From Talinum fruticosum (Eukaryota; Streptophyta; Magnoliopsida; Caryophyllales; Talinaceae): a stretch of DNA of 64,000 nt. A program made the translations under genes and the position numbers. Position 1 is the first letter of the stretch. Every line of letters begins with the position of its first letter. The notes below the pieces were generated by a model, which saw only the letters and a list, made by a program, of their open reading frames with translations, had not been told where the DNA came from and did no database searches. This document shows, piece by piece, positions 46,325-57,182 of the stretch. The stretch covers positions 2,445,001 through 2,509,000 of the forward strand of contig JAITYX010000006.1 of NCBI GenBank assembly GCA_021018815.1, read 5' to 3'.

Positions 46325-47395
46325 GTATGGAGTATTTCTCTATAGACCAGATGTCTACTCCTGGTTCTTCAATTTTCATGATACTTATACTACAAACTTT
46401 CCAAGTATGGTTTTATCATTGGTGGACCCTTTTGGTGCCACTTCCTCTATTTTGCCAATAGATGCTAGAGAAGGATGGGACAAATGGCTCAAAGGCTCAA
46501 CTTTTGATCCTTTTGCAAAAGAAGTACAATTCTTTCGAACATTCAATGTTGCATGGATTTTTAGTTGGGAATATCGATTTCAAAATTACCTACAGAATCC
46601 TTATCCACCTTCAATGGTTTGTATCTACAAGGTTAGATGGTGCCCGGAGTATAAGACTACACTCTGCAACAAGGAGAATGTTTAACATTTTCTAAAGACA
46701 AAAACAACGAAATATACATTATTTAATCTACCCTAGGCTAAAGCATCAAAACTAGGCAAGATTGAGCCATCTTCTATTAATCCTTCTACTCGATAAAAAG
46801 GAATATTCTTCAAATACCAAAGGATCGCAAAAATCCTGTTCGAAAGGCCTATCACAAAAGCAACGTGATCTTTTAGAAATCCTTAAAGATGAGCCTGAAC
46901 TTTGAAAAATTATTTACAAAAGATTATGGCACAAGACAATTCGAGACAGTGATGAGGATGCTGATTCAACGACATCTTCTACATATCTTGATCCATTTGG
47001 AGGCCCTTATTCGCAAGACCCCTTTGAGACATAAAATAAAAAAGAAAAGAAAAAAGCCTACAGGTCACCCCTGGAAAAAGGAAGGTTCATTTTCTAACCT
47101 TTGTCGCTTAATAGGTATGTTGAAGGAATCCTACTACAGTTCATCTACAATTTTTCGAATACTTACAAATCTTAGCCTATTGCAATTATCCTACTTTATC
47201 CTATTATATAGCATTTTCGAAGCTATGACAAAAAGAAGGAAGAGGAAAAGTTGGTTATCAAAAATTGTGACATAAAGAAGAAATAAGAGCATGAGGTTTT
47301 CGAAATAGCTGTGACCTAAGGCTACCATGACAAAACAAGAATGAAGACAATTTGTCTTTCAAACATTAATGTCCTTTTCTTTAAGGATAGACCTT
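46325..47395 (+). pseudogene. Endogenous pararetrovirus 3' ORF and promoter flank, inverted copy
   Basis: Plus-strand viral sense. The aromatic-rich 3' ORF (YSWFFNFHDTYTTNF, WIFSWEYRFQNYLQNPYP) occupies 46325-46685 and decays after that. The rest (46686-47395) matches the region leading to the viral promoter and ends with TTGTCTTTCAAACATTAATG, homologous to 55850-55875 read backward. It meets the minus-strand copy 1 at about 47396, tail to tail. Confidence 0.82.
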
Positions 47396-48480
47396 TTGAT
47401 CTAGAATTTTCAGGCTCATCTTTAAGGATTTCTAAAAGATCACGTTGCTTTTGTGATAGACCTTTTCAACGGATGCAATCCTTTGGTACTTGAAGAATTT
47501 TCCTTTTTGTCGGAGTAGAAGGATTAATAGAAGATGGTTCAATCTTACCTAGTTTTGATGCTTCCGCCTGGGGTAGATTAAACAACATATAATTCTTTGT
47601 TTTAGTCTTTAGAAAATGTTGAACATTCTCCTTGTTGTAGAGTGTAATCTTATACTCTAGCCATCATCTAACCTTGTAGATACGTACCATTGAAAGTGGG
47701 TAATTTTGAAATTGGTATTCCCAACTAAAAATCCATGCAACATTGAATATTCAAAAGAATTGTACTTCTTTTGCAAAAGGATAAAAAGTTGAGCCTTTAA
47801 GCCATTGATCCCATCCTTCTCTAGCTTCGTTGGTAAAATAGAGGAAGTGGCACCAAAAGGGGTCCACCAATGATAGAACCATACTGGAAAGTTTGTAGTA
47901 TAAGTATCATAAAAATTAAAGAACCATGAATGGACATTTGTTCTACAGAGAAATACTCTATACCAAACCATTTTGTAATCGTTGTAGTTGTAAGATTGTG
48001 GTTGATAGGAGATGGAAAATTGTCTCTCTTCAAATGGGTTCTTCCACTCATGGGAACCAATAACTTGTCGGATGATGCACTTGGAATAAAGTATGTAGTC
48101 ATGATTTGTTCTGTCTTTTGTATGGGTAAAGTCAATTGAATGCGAATCTACAAGAATAAATTCGTAGAATCGTCGGTCCTTTTAAGGATGCTCGGTATGA
48201 TAATGGAGATTTCAAAAACTTCGTTGGATAAATTGTTAGATAAGATCATTGGATGGAGGGGATTTATAATTTGTAAGAAACAAATGTTCCGTAAATTTAG
48301 CATGGTAATGGGTAGCGGTAGGATTTGTAAAAACAATTTTGTAGGGTAAAGGAGGGAAATTTGTAAGGGAATGAAATTTGTTCTGGACTGGTATTTTGAT
48401 GTCTTAGAAGATTCCTGGGTGAGAAACCAACTAGTAATCTTAAGCCTTTTATATACCTTTTCCTTTGTCTTTCTGTTTAC
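47396..48480 (-). pseudogene. EPRV copy 1: 3' ORF of unknown function
   Basis: Downstream of RNase H in viral sense. Contains HSWFFNFYDTYTTNFPVWF near 47890-47930 and GWNT/WIFSW-like text toward 47700, in broken frames. It is a homologue of 57470-58470 and of the inverted fragments. The protein is rich in Trp, Phe and Tyr. I cannot assign a domain. In related plant pararetroviruses a similar ORF exists without known function. Confidence 0.7.
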
Positions 48481-50331
48481 TCATGGTGACTCCTGCAAAA
48501 TTTTTGTCTTGTCACTCTTTCCTTGTAAAAACTCTCTAGTAAGAAAATATGGAAGTGAATTTCTTTCTCCTTTGATAAATTCTATTTCGAAATCAAAGGA
48601 AGATAAAATTTCTTGCCATCCGGCAAAGATTTGCTTAGAAACCAAATTTTGAACATCCTTTTGTAAAATATCTTTGGCAACTATACAATCAATTCTTAAA
48701 AGAAATTTTTTATAGAATAAATCATCTTGAAACTTTGAAACACAAAGAACAATAGATAAAATTTTCTTTGTAATGGTAGAATAGTTTTGCTGAGGAGCGA
48801 CCCATATTCCTAAATGAGAGTTGTTCTCTTCCGTCAGGACCTAGCACTTTTGTCTTGAGTATACCATCATATCCTATATCAAATGTATCTGTTTCAACTA
48901 TCATATGTGCATTTGTATGAGGTATGCTAAGACAAGGTAAAGATTTGACTATAACTTAAATTTGTCTAACTATTTCAATATATTGTTCTATCCAAGAAAT
49001 TTTTTTATCTTTTACTGCATCTGAAAATTTTTCAGCAAAAGTGAGTGATCTCATGATAGGTTTTATGGTTCCTTGGTAAATGTCATGTCCAAGAAATCTT
49101 ATTTTTGTTTGAAATAATATCATTTTTGAAGTTGAAATGGCTAATCCATTTTTCTTAGTAATATGTAAGAATATCTCGTAAATGTTTAAAATGTTGATCA
49201 ATAGTTTTGGAAAAGACTAGGACATCCTCAATGTAAACAATAATAAAAGAGGTATATAGGTTAAAAATGTCGTTCATGATATTTTGAAATTCAAAAGGAG
49301 TATTTTTTAATCCAAAGGGCATAATATTCAATTCATAATGTCCAAATAGAACAGTAAATGCAATCTTATACCGATCGATTTCGCAATTTGTATTTGCCAA
49401 AAGTCGGATTTCATATCAAATTTTGAAAATATTTTAGCGTAAAATAATTTACTTAGTAAATCCCTTTTGTTAGGAATCGGATATTGAATCCATTGGAGAT
49501 TTTTATTGAGGGGTTTGTAATTGATAACGAGTTTGGGAACTCCATGCTCCTTTTCCGTAGCATTATTGACGTAGAATGCAGAGACAACTCCAAGCATGGT
49601 TGTTAAACTCCTGATCCGGATCTTACGATCCTACGATTCTACCATCCAAAAACACTCCATCAATCCAACTCCCATTATAATCTTAAATGTATTAAACTCT
49701 TACAATTCTAATTTAGTTCAAAAATTATGTGTTAGGATCAAAAACGATTTTACGATCCTACGATCCGATCCACGATCCGATCCACGATCCTAAATAAAAT
49801 TTATCACAATAGTAAATTAGATTTCTATAAATCTTTATAAATGTTTGCTACTAAAATTTTTATTCATATCAAAAAAATTCACTTTTACTAACAAATATTA
49901 GAATCCGACGATCCTCGATCCGATTCTACGATTCCGATTCTAACTATCCCCGATCGATCCTAATTAGGATCCCGATTCTAACAACCTTCACTCCAAGCAG
50001 ACTTTGAAGGTGTAATGAGTTCTTTGTCTAAAAAGGATTGAATTTCACTTTTATAGTGCTCGAGAAGCTCTAAATTCATTTGAGTTTGGCATGCTTTTGT
50101 AGGAATATTTCTTTCATCAAAATATTTTATATAAGGTAAGGAAACTATCTGCCTTTTTCTTTCCCAGTAAAGCATTAGGAAAATCAGAACATATTTGTTT
50201 CTTTATGATTTGTTCTAAATCAAGAATTTTTTTTCTGAATTGAAGGATTTTGCAATTGTTCTTCGATCCCGAGATAAGAAATCTCTTCTTGTAAATGGAT
50301 GATTGTAGTTTGCTTATACTGTAAACTATTA
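48481..50331 (-). pseudogene. EPRV copy 1: reverse transcriptase and RNase H
   Basis: The RT core shows the region around FGLKNTPFEFQ and the active-site box as YIED (49224-49235) where YIDD is expected, so one catalytic Asp is lost. RNase H begins near 48904 with IVETDTFDIGYDGIL, retaining the first catalytic Asp. Stops and shifts occur throughout. A 393-bp MITE interrupts the RT at 49597-49989. The upstream end abuts the Harbinger-like MITE at 50332. In active relatives this enzyme copies the pregenomic RNA into DNA. Confidence 0.85.
49597..49989. mobile_element. 393-bp MULE-like MITE with 10-bp target duplication
   Basis: ACTCCAAGCA flanks both sides (49587-49596 and 49990-49999). Copy 2 lacks the insert at the matching place (near 59738). 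Termini are TGGTTGTTAAACTC and, reverse-complemented, GGTTGTTAGAATCG. The interior is dense in CGATCC and ACGATCCTACGATC motifs. A 9-10 bp duplication fits Mutator-like elements. Confidence 0.82.
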
Positions 50332-51461
50332 GGGCATGTTTGGTTGGATGTAATCAAAGTGGTAATGCAATCAAAGTGGTAATGGTCATTACATTACCAT
50401 GTTTGGTTACAAGTTTGTAATGCAATTAAAATTGCATTGTAATCACATTAACCTCTACCTATGCAATTACAATTATTTGAACATTTACTAAACAATCATG
50501 ATTACATCCATCTTTGTGATCAAATTTTAACACACTTCCAATAATTTTCTCCCTCTCTTTCTCCCTCTCTCTCTATTCCATATCCTTTTTCTCCCTCCTC
50601 CTTCGCAAGCAAAAATTCATCAATTTAAGAAAAAAACTTGATTTTCTTTCTTTTATTATCTTAATATATAATAAGATCGGTTGGTCATTAAGAGAAAAAT
50701 CCAACTTCAACATTTTGAGCTTAAAATTTAACTATTCAATTAAAAAGATAAAAAAAGCTTAAATTAAATTTTTTTGATCTTTTACTTGTTAACATTTATC
50801 TTTAATTTTTTTAATTTATCTTTAATTCAATAAATATTTATCATCAATAAAATAATTTTAGTTAGTATTCTTTTATCAATGAAAAAAAATTCAAAACTTA
50901 ATTATATGATAGAAGGGATTAAAAAAATCTCAAATATAAATTTAGAGTTTAAAATTTTGTTATTTGGATACATTTATCTTCACTATGACAAACATTTATC
51001 GCCATTATAGAATAATCCGGTTGTTCTTTTTGCCACCAAAAATTTAAAATTGGAAAATATGATAGAAAAGATTTAAAAAAATCTCAAATATGATTTTGAA
51101 TTTAAAATATTTTCATGTGGATGACATTTATCTTTGTTACGATATTTATAACCATTAGAATAATATAATTGATATTTGTCACGAAAGAAATAAAACTTGA
51201 TTATTTATAAAAAATATTTTAAAAAGCTCAAATTTAAATATCTTGCTCAAATATTTATTTAGATAACATTTACCTCCACTACAATAATTTAATTACTATT
51301 TTCTTCCATTCAAATAATCCATTACCTTTGTGATTACATTACACTTTTTATGTAACCAAACATGGTAATGTAATTGTTATCCCATTACATTACATACCTA
51401 ATTACATTACATAGTTGATTACATTACACCTCTATTGCATTACATCCAACCAAACGCCACA
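50332..51461. mobile_element. Harbinger-like MITE, copy B
   Basis: Begins GGGCATGTTTGGTTGGATGT and ends CATCCAACCAAACGCCACA, with TTA on both sides (50329-50331 and 51462-51464). EPRV copy 2 at 60067-60080 reads GTAAACTATTAATTTGTCG with no insert and a single TTA, so boundaries and the 3-bp duplication are directly supported. It is homologous to copy A at 37084 and encodes no transposase. Confidence 0.9.
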
Positions 51462-52400
51462 TTAATTTGTCGAAAAATAGAGGACGTTTGTAAAAGAGAG
51501 ACATCTCTTTGCTTAGCGAGATGATAAAAATTTAAAGGAAATTTGTTTACCCATAATGTTAGTGTGCACTCTTAATTCATTAACATAAAAAGGATAAATT
51601 TGAGTGAGAAATGGAGTACCAAGAATGAGATCATTGGTAATAATGTCAACGATTAAAAATACATTTTTAAAACAATAGTCTTTGTTTTGGATATATCCTT
51701 TATTTAGTTTATATCTAATATTTAAAGGGTCTTCATTTGCACTCGTAGAGGTTTTCTTTAGTCCTTTCACAATATTTGGTTGGAACAATTCCTCCTCTAA
51801 TATAATTTTGATCTACTCCACTGTCAATAAGAGCAACTGTGCTCATAGAGAAATCTCCAACAACTAATTTGACTATAAAATATCATTTTTGGAAGGTAAC
51901 TTGAGATAAGATTTGTAGGAATTGATCGTTTGGAACTTCTTCTATTGAGATGTGAGGTATAGAGGTATCGTCCTCTGGAATAGAAAAATTTGTCTTATGA
52001 GATTCTACAATAGCGAATTTGGTTTCGAGCTCAAGATCTTTAGTTTTTAGTTCTAAAATGTCTTGCTTAAGGATTCTTACTTGAGCCTTTAATTCATTAA
52101 CTTCAGCTTGAATATCTTTTGTAGTAATTTGTTAAAAAGGATTTGGAATTGGGTATTTTTGACATAGCTTAGAAAGATTTGGAGTTTCATGGTCGAGTTT
52201 AAACGGTTTTGGTTCTTCATCGAGAATAAGTTCTTTTAACTTTTCTACATATTCTTTCTTTATCTCTGGGTTAGAAATTTTTCTATTAAATCTAATAGGA
52301 ATTTCTTTTGACTTTTATCAATAATAACATTAAGTTGCTTAATTGGAGAAGACTCATAACTCGAGTCTTCGTCTTACGTACTAAGGTAAAAATCTTACTC
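51462..52400 (-). pseudogene. EPRV copy 1: aspartic protease and linker
   Basis: The protease active site DSG is intact (51817-51825, in LIDSGVDQN). Sequence toward 51513 reads LILGTPFLTQIYPFYVN, the flap/C-terminal part of retroviral-type proteases. 51880-52400 is a Lys/Glu/Leu-rich linker, probably coiled coil, between coat protein and protease. A frameshift separates the active site from the rest. Confidence 0.78.
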
Positions 52401-53860
52401 ATTATCGGAGTTAGAAGAATTGTGGGCTAAATTGATAATAGTTTCTTTTGTAAGTCAGGATCTTTAGCAAAAAGTTCATTAATTTTCTTCTCTGTTTTGC
52501 ATCGAAAGCTTTATGACCAACTTTGCCACATTTGTAACAAACAACATTCTTCTTGTTAAACTTCTTTTTCTTTGGAAAATTTATTTTAGGAGTATCTGTT
52601 TTTGGAGTAAAAGTTTTGAAAGGTTTTCTTTGTTTCCTATTAAACACTCTTCCATCTCTTTTAATTTTTTTCGATGGGGTTTCAATTTTTGTGATACCAA
52701 AAGCTTCACAAAAGTTCACATCTCTCTTCGAGACTCGACTCTTTCTAATCTATATTTGTCTTGTAATTTGAGTTCGTTACAAAGGACAAGTGTTTCACTT
52801 TTAACTATTCCAAAAATTTATCCAAATGTAAGACGACTAAAAGGAATATCTTACTGTGATGAAATGTTGTCTTAATTTAGTAAGGATTCGTTCTCCAAAG
52901 AGTTTAGGAAGACCAGCAATGAATCTTTCTTTCCAAAACTTTTGGGTTCTCGTCTTCATGTTTAAGGAGACTGGTAAGGAAAATGTTTTTATACCATCTG
53001 TAATCACTTAAAGTAAGACATCTAAGGTTAATGAGGACAAATTTAGCTTCGCTTGTCCTTCTTTTCAATTGCCAATGAAATGAAGAGTAATAGTATGAAT
53101 TAAAAGTTCATATCCATCTTCTTCATCTCTTTCTATCCCATTTTCTTATTTGATTTTTGTAGTGTGATTCAAGATTGAATCTTTTTCTTCGTGAGTCATG
53201 AAGTCGTCCCACCAATTTTTAAGTTATCTTGTAAAGCCTATAGCAAGTGCTAAAGCAACATCTTTAGCGGTATATCTTTTTGCTTTGTAGGCAACAACTG
53301 CCATACCCATTTCTTGTAATGTGGATAAAATTTGATGTTCGGAGTTTCCATTTATGTTCCATTCATAAATAGAATTTCCATCATAATGCCCTACTGAAAA
53401 TTCTCCTCTTTTTTCATAGTGAATGTATGGAGGAGTGGGCTTAGGGTAATAATTTCTCGTTTTGGAATTTTTCCATGATTTAATTTTTTTACTGAAGGTT
53501 ACTCATTATCCTCTTAAGAAGTGTTTTGGAAAGTCTTAATTACGACTAGCTCATCATTATCCGAATCTAATTCAGGTGAAGAAGAGAGCTCATTAGTTTG
53601 TAGTTGGCAAGTCTTATCAAGACAACTAATAGATTTACGTTTAAGAAAGATGTCAATATCTTTTATTTGTTTAGAGATATTATCGAGAAGACTAGCATTA
53701 GAATTTGAAGCATCTTTGACAAGGGATTCTTCATTTTGCTTAGGAATACTATCAAGTTTAAAGAAAGGTTTAGAAATATTGTCTATATAATCCGAAGATT
53801 TTGTATTACTATTAGAACTTTCAGGAGACTTAATTTTTTTGTATCTAATTTTGTTGGCAC
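52401..53860 (-). pseudogene. EPRV copy 1: coat protein with zinc knuckle
   Basis: The coat core lies around 53240-52880 (LKNWWDDFM-like, LLIHTITLHFIGN). A basic Lys-rich stretch is followed by a zinc knuckle CYKCGKVGHKAFD at about 52501-52541, where the final Cys is replaced because of a local change. The N-terminal part (53480-53770) has SISKQIKDIDI-type text and an acidic Ser-rich run. Several stops and frameshifts break it. The protein would form the capsid in active relatives. Confidence 0.8.
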
Positions 53861-55349
53861 AAAGGTTAGTTGCTTTGCTATTATATTAAGAATTGCGTTT
53901 GTATAATTTGCCTATTGGTGGATCTTTTTAAGTTCATCAACAGTAGTAGTGTCAACCTTTTTTATAAGTGATGCAATGACTTCTTCATCGTTAATGTTGA
54001 GTGTAATTGCTTCAATTTTGGGAGGATGAATAGCAACAAAACTAGTGCCATTTTGAAGGTCCCACATTTTTAGAAGTATTGTTTGGACATTAATACTAGG
54101 AATTGAATAAACATTTTGAAGTCCTAGATGTGATGAAAATGTAGGGAGCCATATAAAAAGGGAATATTGACCGATAATCTAGTCATATCGACTATCCATT
54201 TTTGTTTAATTTTAGTTTTAAGGTTCTCATCAAATTGTTGAAACCATTTTCTATAATGTATATTTTTCTTGGAATAATAATCTTGTTTTAAAAAGACCAA
54301 TTTATTTCAAATCCAATTTTTGTAATCACATTAATTCCTCCTCCTATTCCGGAAGACATGGGAGAGGAGTAATCTAGAACAGGCTTTAGGATGGGAGCTG
54401 TAAACTTGTGTCTTTGGTAATTGCTAAGAGTGTTTGTCCCAATAGAAGAATAATCTAAAAAGGATTTTCTAGAATTGGAAGAGCTAGGTCTAGAAATGTT
54501 TTCCCTCGGAGATTTAAATCGATAAGTACCCTACCATCAGGTTATTCTATAATTTGATCGATATTATTTTCTTCTAATTGTGTAGGAGATTGAGCATTTT
54601 CTAGTTCGAGCTCATCCGGGATTGTAATTTCATCCCATTTAAGAAGCTTTGGGGTGAAGAAGGCGGATTTCTCATCAATCTGTTTCAAGTAAAATGGTTT
54701 CTTTTCAATTAGAGGGAAAAGGAATTAAATAGTTTGTATTAAGATCTGTAGACATTAGTCTAAAGTAAACTTTATACATAACATTAAAGTTTTTAAAATC
54801 ATAAAATTCGTCACCTTGCACGTGAACATCTAGAATGATTCAATTTTGACAGGTAATATCAACAGAAAAAATCTAGATAACAATTGAAGAAAATTGGACA
54901 ATTACTAATGTTAGTATGAATCATAGCTAATAAAGAGGACTTATATTTCTCTAATCATTTATCTCTGAGAGTCATACAAATAGGGCGTTAATTCCTTTTC
55001 GAACAAAAGGTTTAACAACAACTTGAACAAGACTTATGTGCATAAATCTATAATTTTCCTTTAAATGATTATTAATAGACTCCTATTTGATTAATGAAAT
55101 TGTTATAGGCCATTTTGTAAACTAATAATTTCTTCGTGAGTTTTGATTGAATAAGTAGTGGAAAAATCAAATGTACCTATTTTGTAAATTGTCTTAGGTT
55201 TGACCTTAGGTATAATCCAATTATGATATTCATTAGGTGATGGGGCCTTAAATAAAGGTTCTGTTCCAATTTCTTGACTATTAATTATGTCACTAAAATT
55301 ACTATTAGACCCAATTAAAAGAAAATAATCTACGTAATTTAGAGGCCAT
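53861..55349 (-). pseudogene. EPRV copy 1: movement protein, 30K type, N-terminal part of ORF
   Basis: An ATG at 55349 (minus strand) opens MASKLRRLFSFNWV and then stops. The 30K-type core appears at about 55060-54700 with text corresponding to LIQVAVKPFVRKGINALF in copy 2. The part toward 54100 is the variable linker. Many frame breaks. Movement proteins open plasmodesmata for cell-to-cell spread in active relatives. Confidence 0.72.
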
Positions 55350-55503
55350 AATTAATGCATTCTAATTACAATCCCAAGCATAAATTACGGGACTAACGGG
55401 ACTACCAACCGCGACCACTACTATAGGCCGACCAGCGGATTTAAGGCTGACCAACTTTTAATCAACATCTAGATGCACGAGACAATAAATAAAATGCGAT
55501 TAT

Positions 55504-55515
55504 GGCTCGATACCA
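55504..55515 (-). promoter_or_regulatory. EPRV primer-binding site
   Basis: Minus strand reads TGGTATCGAGCC. The initiator tRNA-Met site of plant pararetroviruses is TGGTATCAGAGCC, so one A is missing. It lies between the putative TATA (55811) and the first ATG (55349), as in family members. Confidence 0.75.
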
Positions 55516-55799
55516 GTTTAGAAGGATCGTAGAATAAAATATTAGAGTCACGTAAGACTTAACAAAATACGAGTAAATACGAGAATAATAAAAGATGAAT
55601 ATAAATAAACTTCAAATTTTATAAAATATATAACATAAAATTGTAAACAGAATACTTACAATATTTGTCATAGAAATTAGAAAACTTGCTAAAGAAAATT
55701 TGAAACCGATCTTCAAAAGATAGAGGAAGCAATACACTTTGCTACTCTCTAAACTCATCATGAAAAACTGATGCCTTCACCTAATGCCTTCACCTAATG

Positions 55800-56046
55800 G
55801 AAGAACATCCTTATATAAAAATGTAAGGAATCTTAAAAGTAAAAAGGACATTAATGTTTGAAAGACAAATTGTCTTCATTCTTGTTTTGTCATGGTAGCC
55901 TTAGGTCATAGTTTCACGTTCATTTCTGAAAACCTCATGCTCTTATTTATTCTTTATGTCACAATTTTTGATAACCAACTTGTCCTCTTCCTTCCTTTGT
56001 CATAACTTCTAATAAGGATATACAATAGGATAAAGTAGAATAATTG
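55800..56046 (-). promoter_or_regulatory. EPRV copy 1 promoter region
   Basis: A TATA box TATATAAGGATG (minus strand, 55807-55818) resembles the pararetrovirus 35S-type TATATAAGGA. Upstream (55830-56040), a single unit of the ATGACAAAG/GTCATAAAG-rich sequence is present, whereas copy 2 has three. The upstream end meets the TA run at 56054. Confidence 0.6.
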
Positions 56047-56053
56047 TAATAGG

Positions 56054-56113
<60 letters not shown>
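56054..56113. repeat. (TA)n microsatellite at the EPRV copy junction
   Basis: About 30 TA units between copy 1's promoter and the leader remnant of copy 2's downstream repeat. Confidence 0.92.
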
Positions 56114-56116
<3 letters not shown>

Positions 56117-56159
56117 TGGATGCCCTATATCGAGAAAAATTGTAAGAATTAAATGCCCC

Positions 56160-56500
56160 TAGGGAGGGGTATTAAAGAAGAATTTATTCCCCGCAATCAC
56201 AAAATTGTTACCTCATAATCGAATACGAGGGGAAGGTGGGAATAGAGCGAGTGACGCCTTCGGCAATTCACAAGTTTAAATAATAAGAGATGAATATAAA
56301 TAAACTTCAAATTTTATAAAATATAAAACACGAAATTATAAATAGAATACTTATAATATTTGTCACGGAAATTAGAAAACTTGATTAAAGAAAATCTAAA
56401 ACTGGTCTTCAAAATACAGAGGAAGCAATACACTTTAGGGAATTCTAAACTCACTCCTAAAAGCCGATGATTTCTCCCAATAGAGATACATTCTTATATA
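56160..56500 (-). promoter_or_regulatory. EPRV leader remnant and TATA box after copy 2
   Basis: Minus strand TATATAAGAATG near 56489-56500, followed by leader text homologous to 55590-55800 (for example AAATTTGAAGTTTATTTATA). It is cut off near 56270 and followed by unrelated sequence up to the TA run, so the next viral unit is truncated before its primer site. Confidence 0.6.
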
Positions 56501-57182
56501 GCAAATGTAAGGCATCTTTGGGTAGGAAATGACAACTCTTTGAAAGACTACTTGTCTTTTCCTTCTTTGTCATGGCATCTTTATGTAATTGTTTCTACAA
56601 AATAACGTTCCTTTTCTTCTTCTTTATGTCTTTATGTCATACTTTGACAATTGAAAGACTACTTGGCTTCTTCCTTCTTTGTCATGGATTTTCATCTTTA
56701 CGTGACAATTTTGATAGCTAATTTTGTAGCAAATGTAAGGCATCTTTGGGTAGGAAATGATAACTCTTTGAAAGACTACTTGTCTTTTCCTTCTTTGTCA
56801 TGATATCTTTATGTAATTGTTTATGCAAAATCACGTTCCTTCTCTTCTTCTTTATGTCTTTATGTCATACTTTGACAATGGAAAGACTACTTGGCTTCTT
56901 CCTTCTTTGTCATTGCTTTTCATCTTTATGTCACAATTTTGATAGCCAATTTTGTAGCAAATGTAAGGCATCTTTGGGCAGGAAATGACAACTCTTTGAA
57001 AGACTACTTGTTTTTTCCTTTTTGTCATGACATCTTTATGTAATTGTTTATGCAAAATCACGTTCCTTCTCTTCTTTTTATGTCTTTTTGTCATACTTTG
57101 ACAATTGAAACACTACTTGGCTTCTTCCTTCTTTGTCATAGCTGTTCATCTTTATGTCACAATTTTGATAGCCAATTTTGTC
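56501..57182 (-). repeat. Three 228-bp tandem units in the EPRV promoter
   Basis: GCAAATGTAAGGCATCTTTG starts units at 56501, 56729 and 56957, a constant period of 228 bp. Each unit holds two related half-units with GAAAGACTACTTG, CTTCCTTCTTTGTCAT and ATCTTTATGT motifs. The array lies just upstream of the TATA box at 56489-56500, where viral enhancers sit. Copy 1 has one degenerate unit. Confidence 0.88.

Noticed and set aside
49596..49793. 65-codon frame on the plus strand
   Set aside because: It lies inside the GATCC-rich MITE and has no viral or host counterpart.
56800..57094. Open frames on both strands in the promoter array
   Set aside because: They arise from the 228-bp tandem units; the same text repeats out of frame in neighbouring units.
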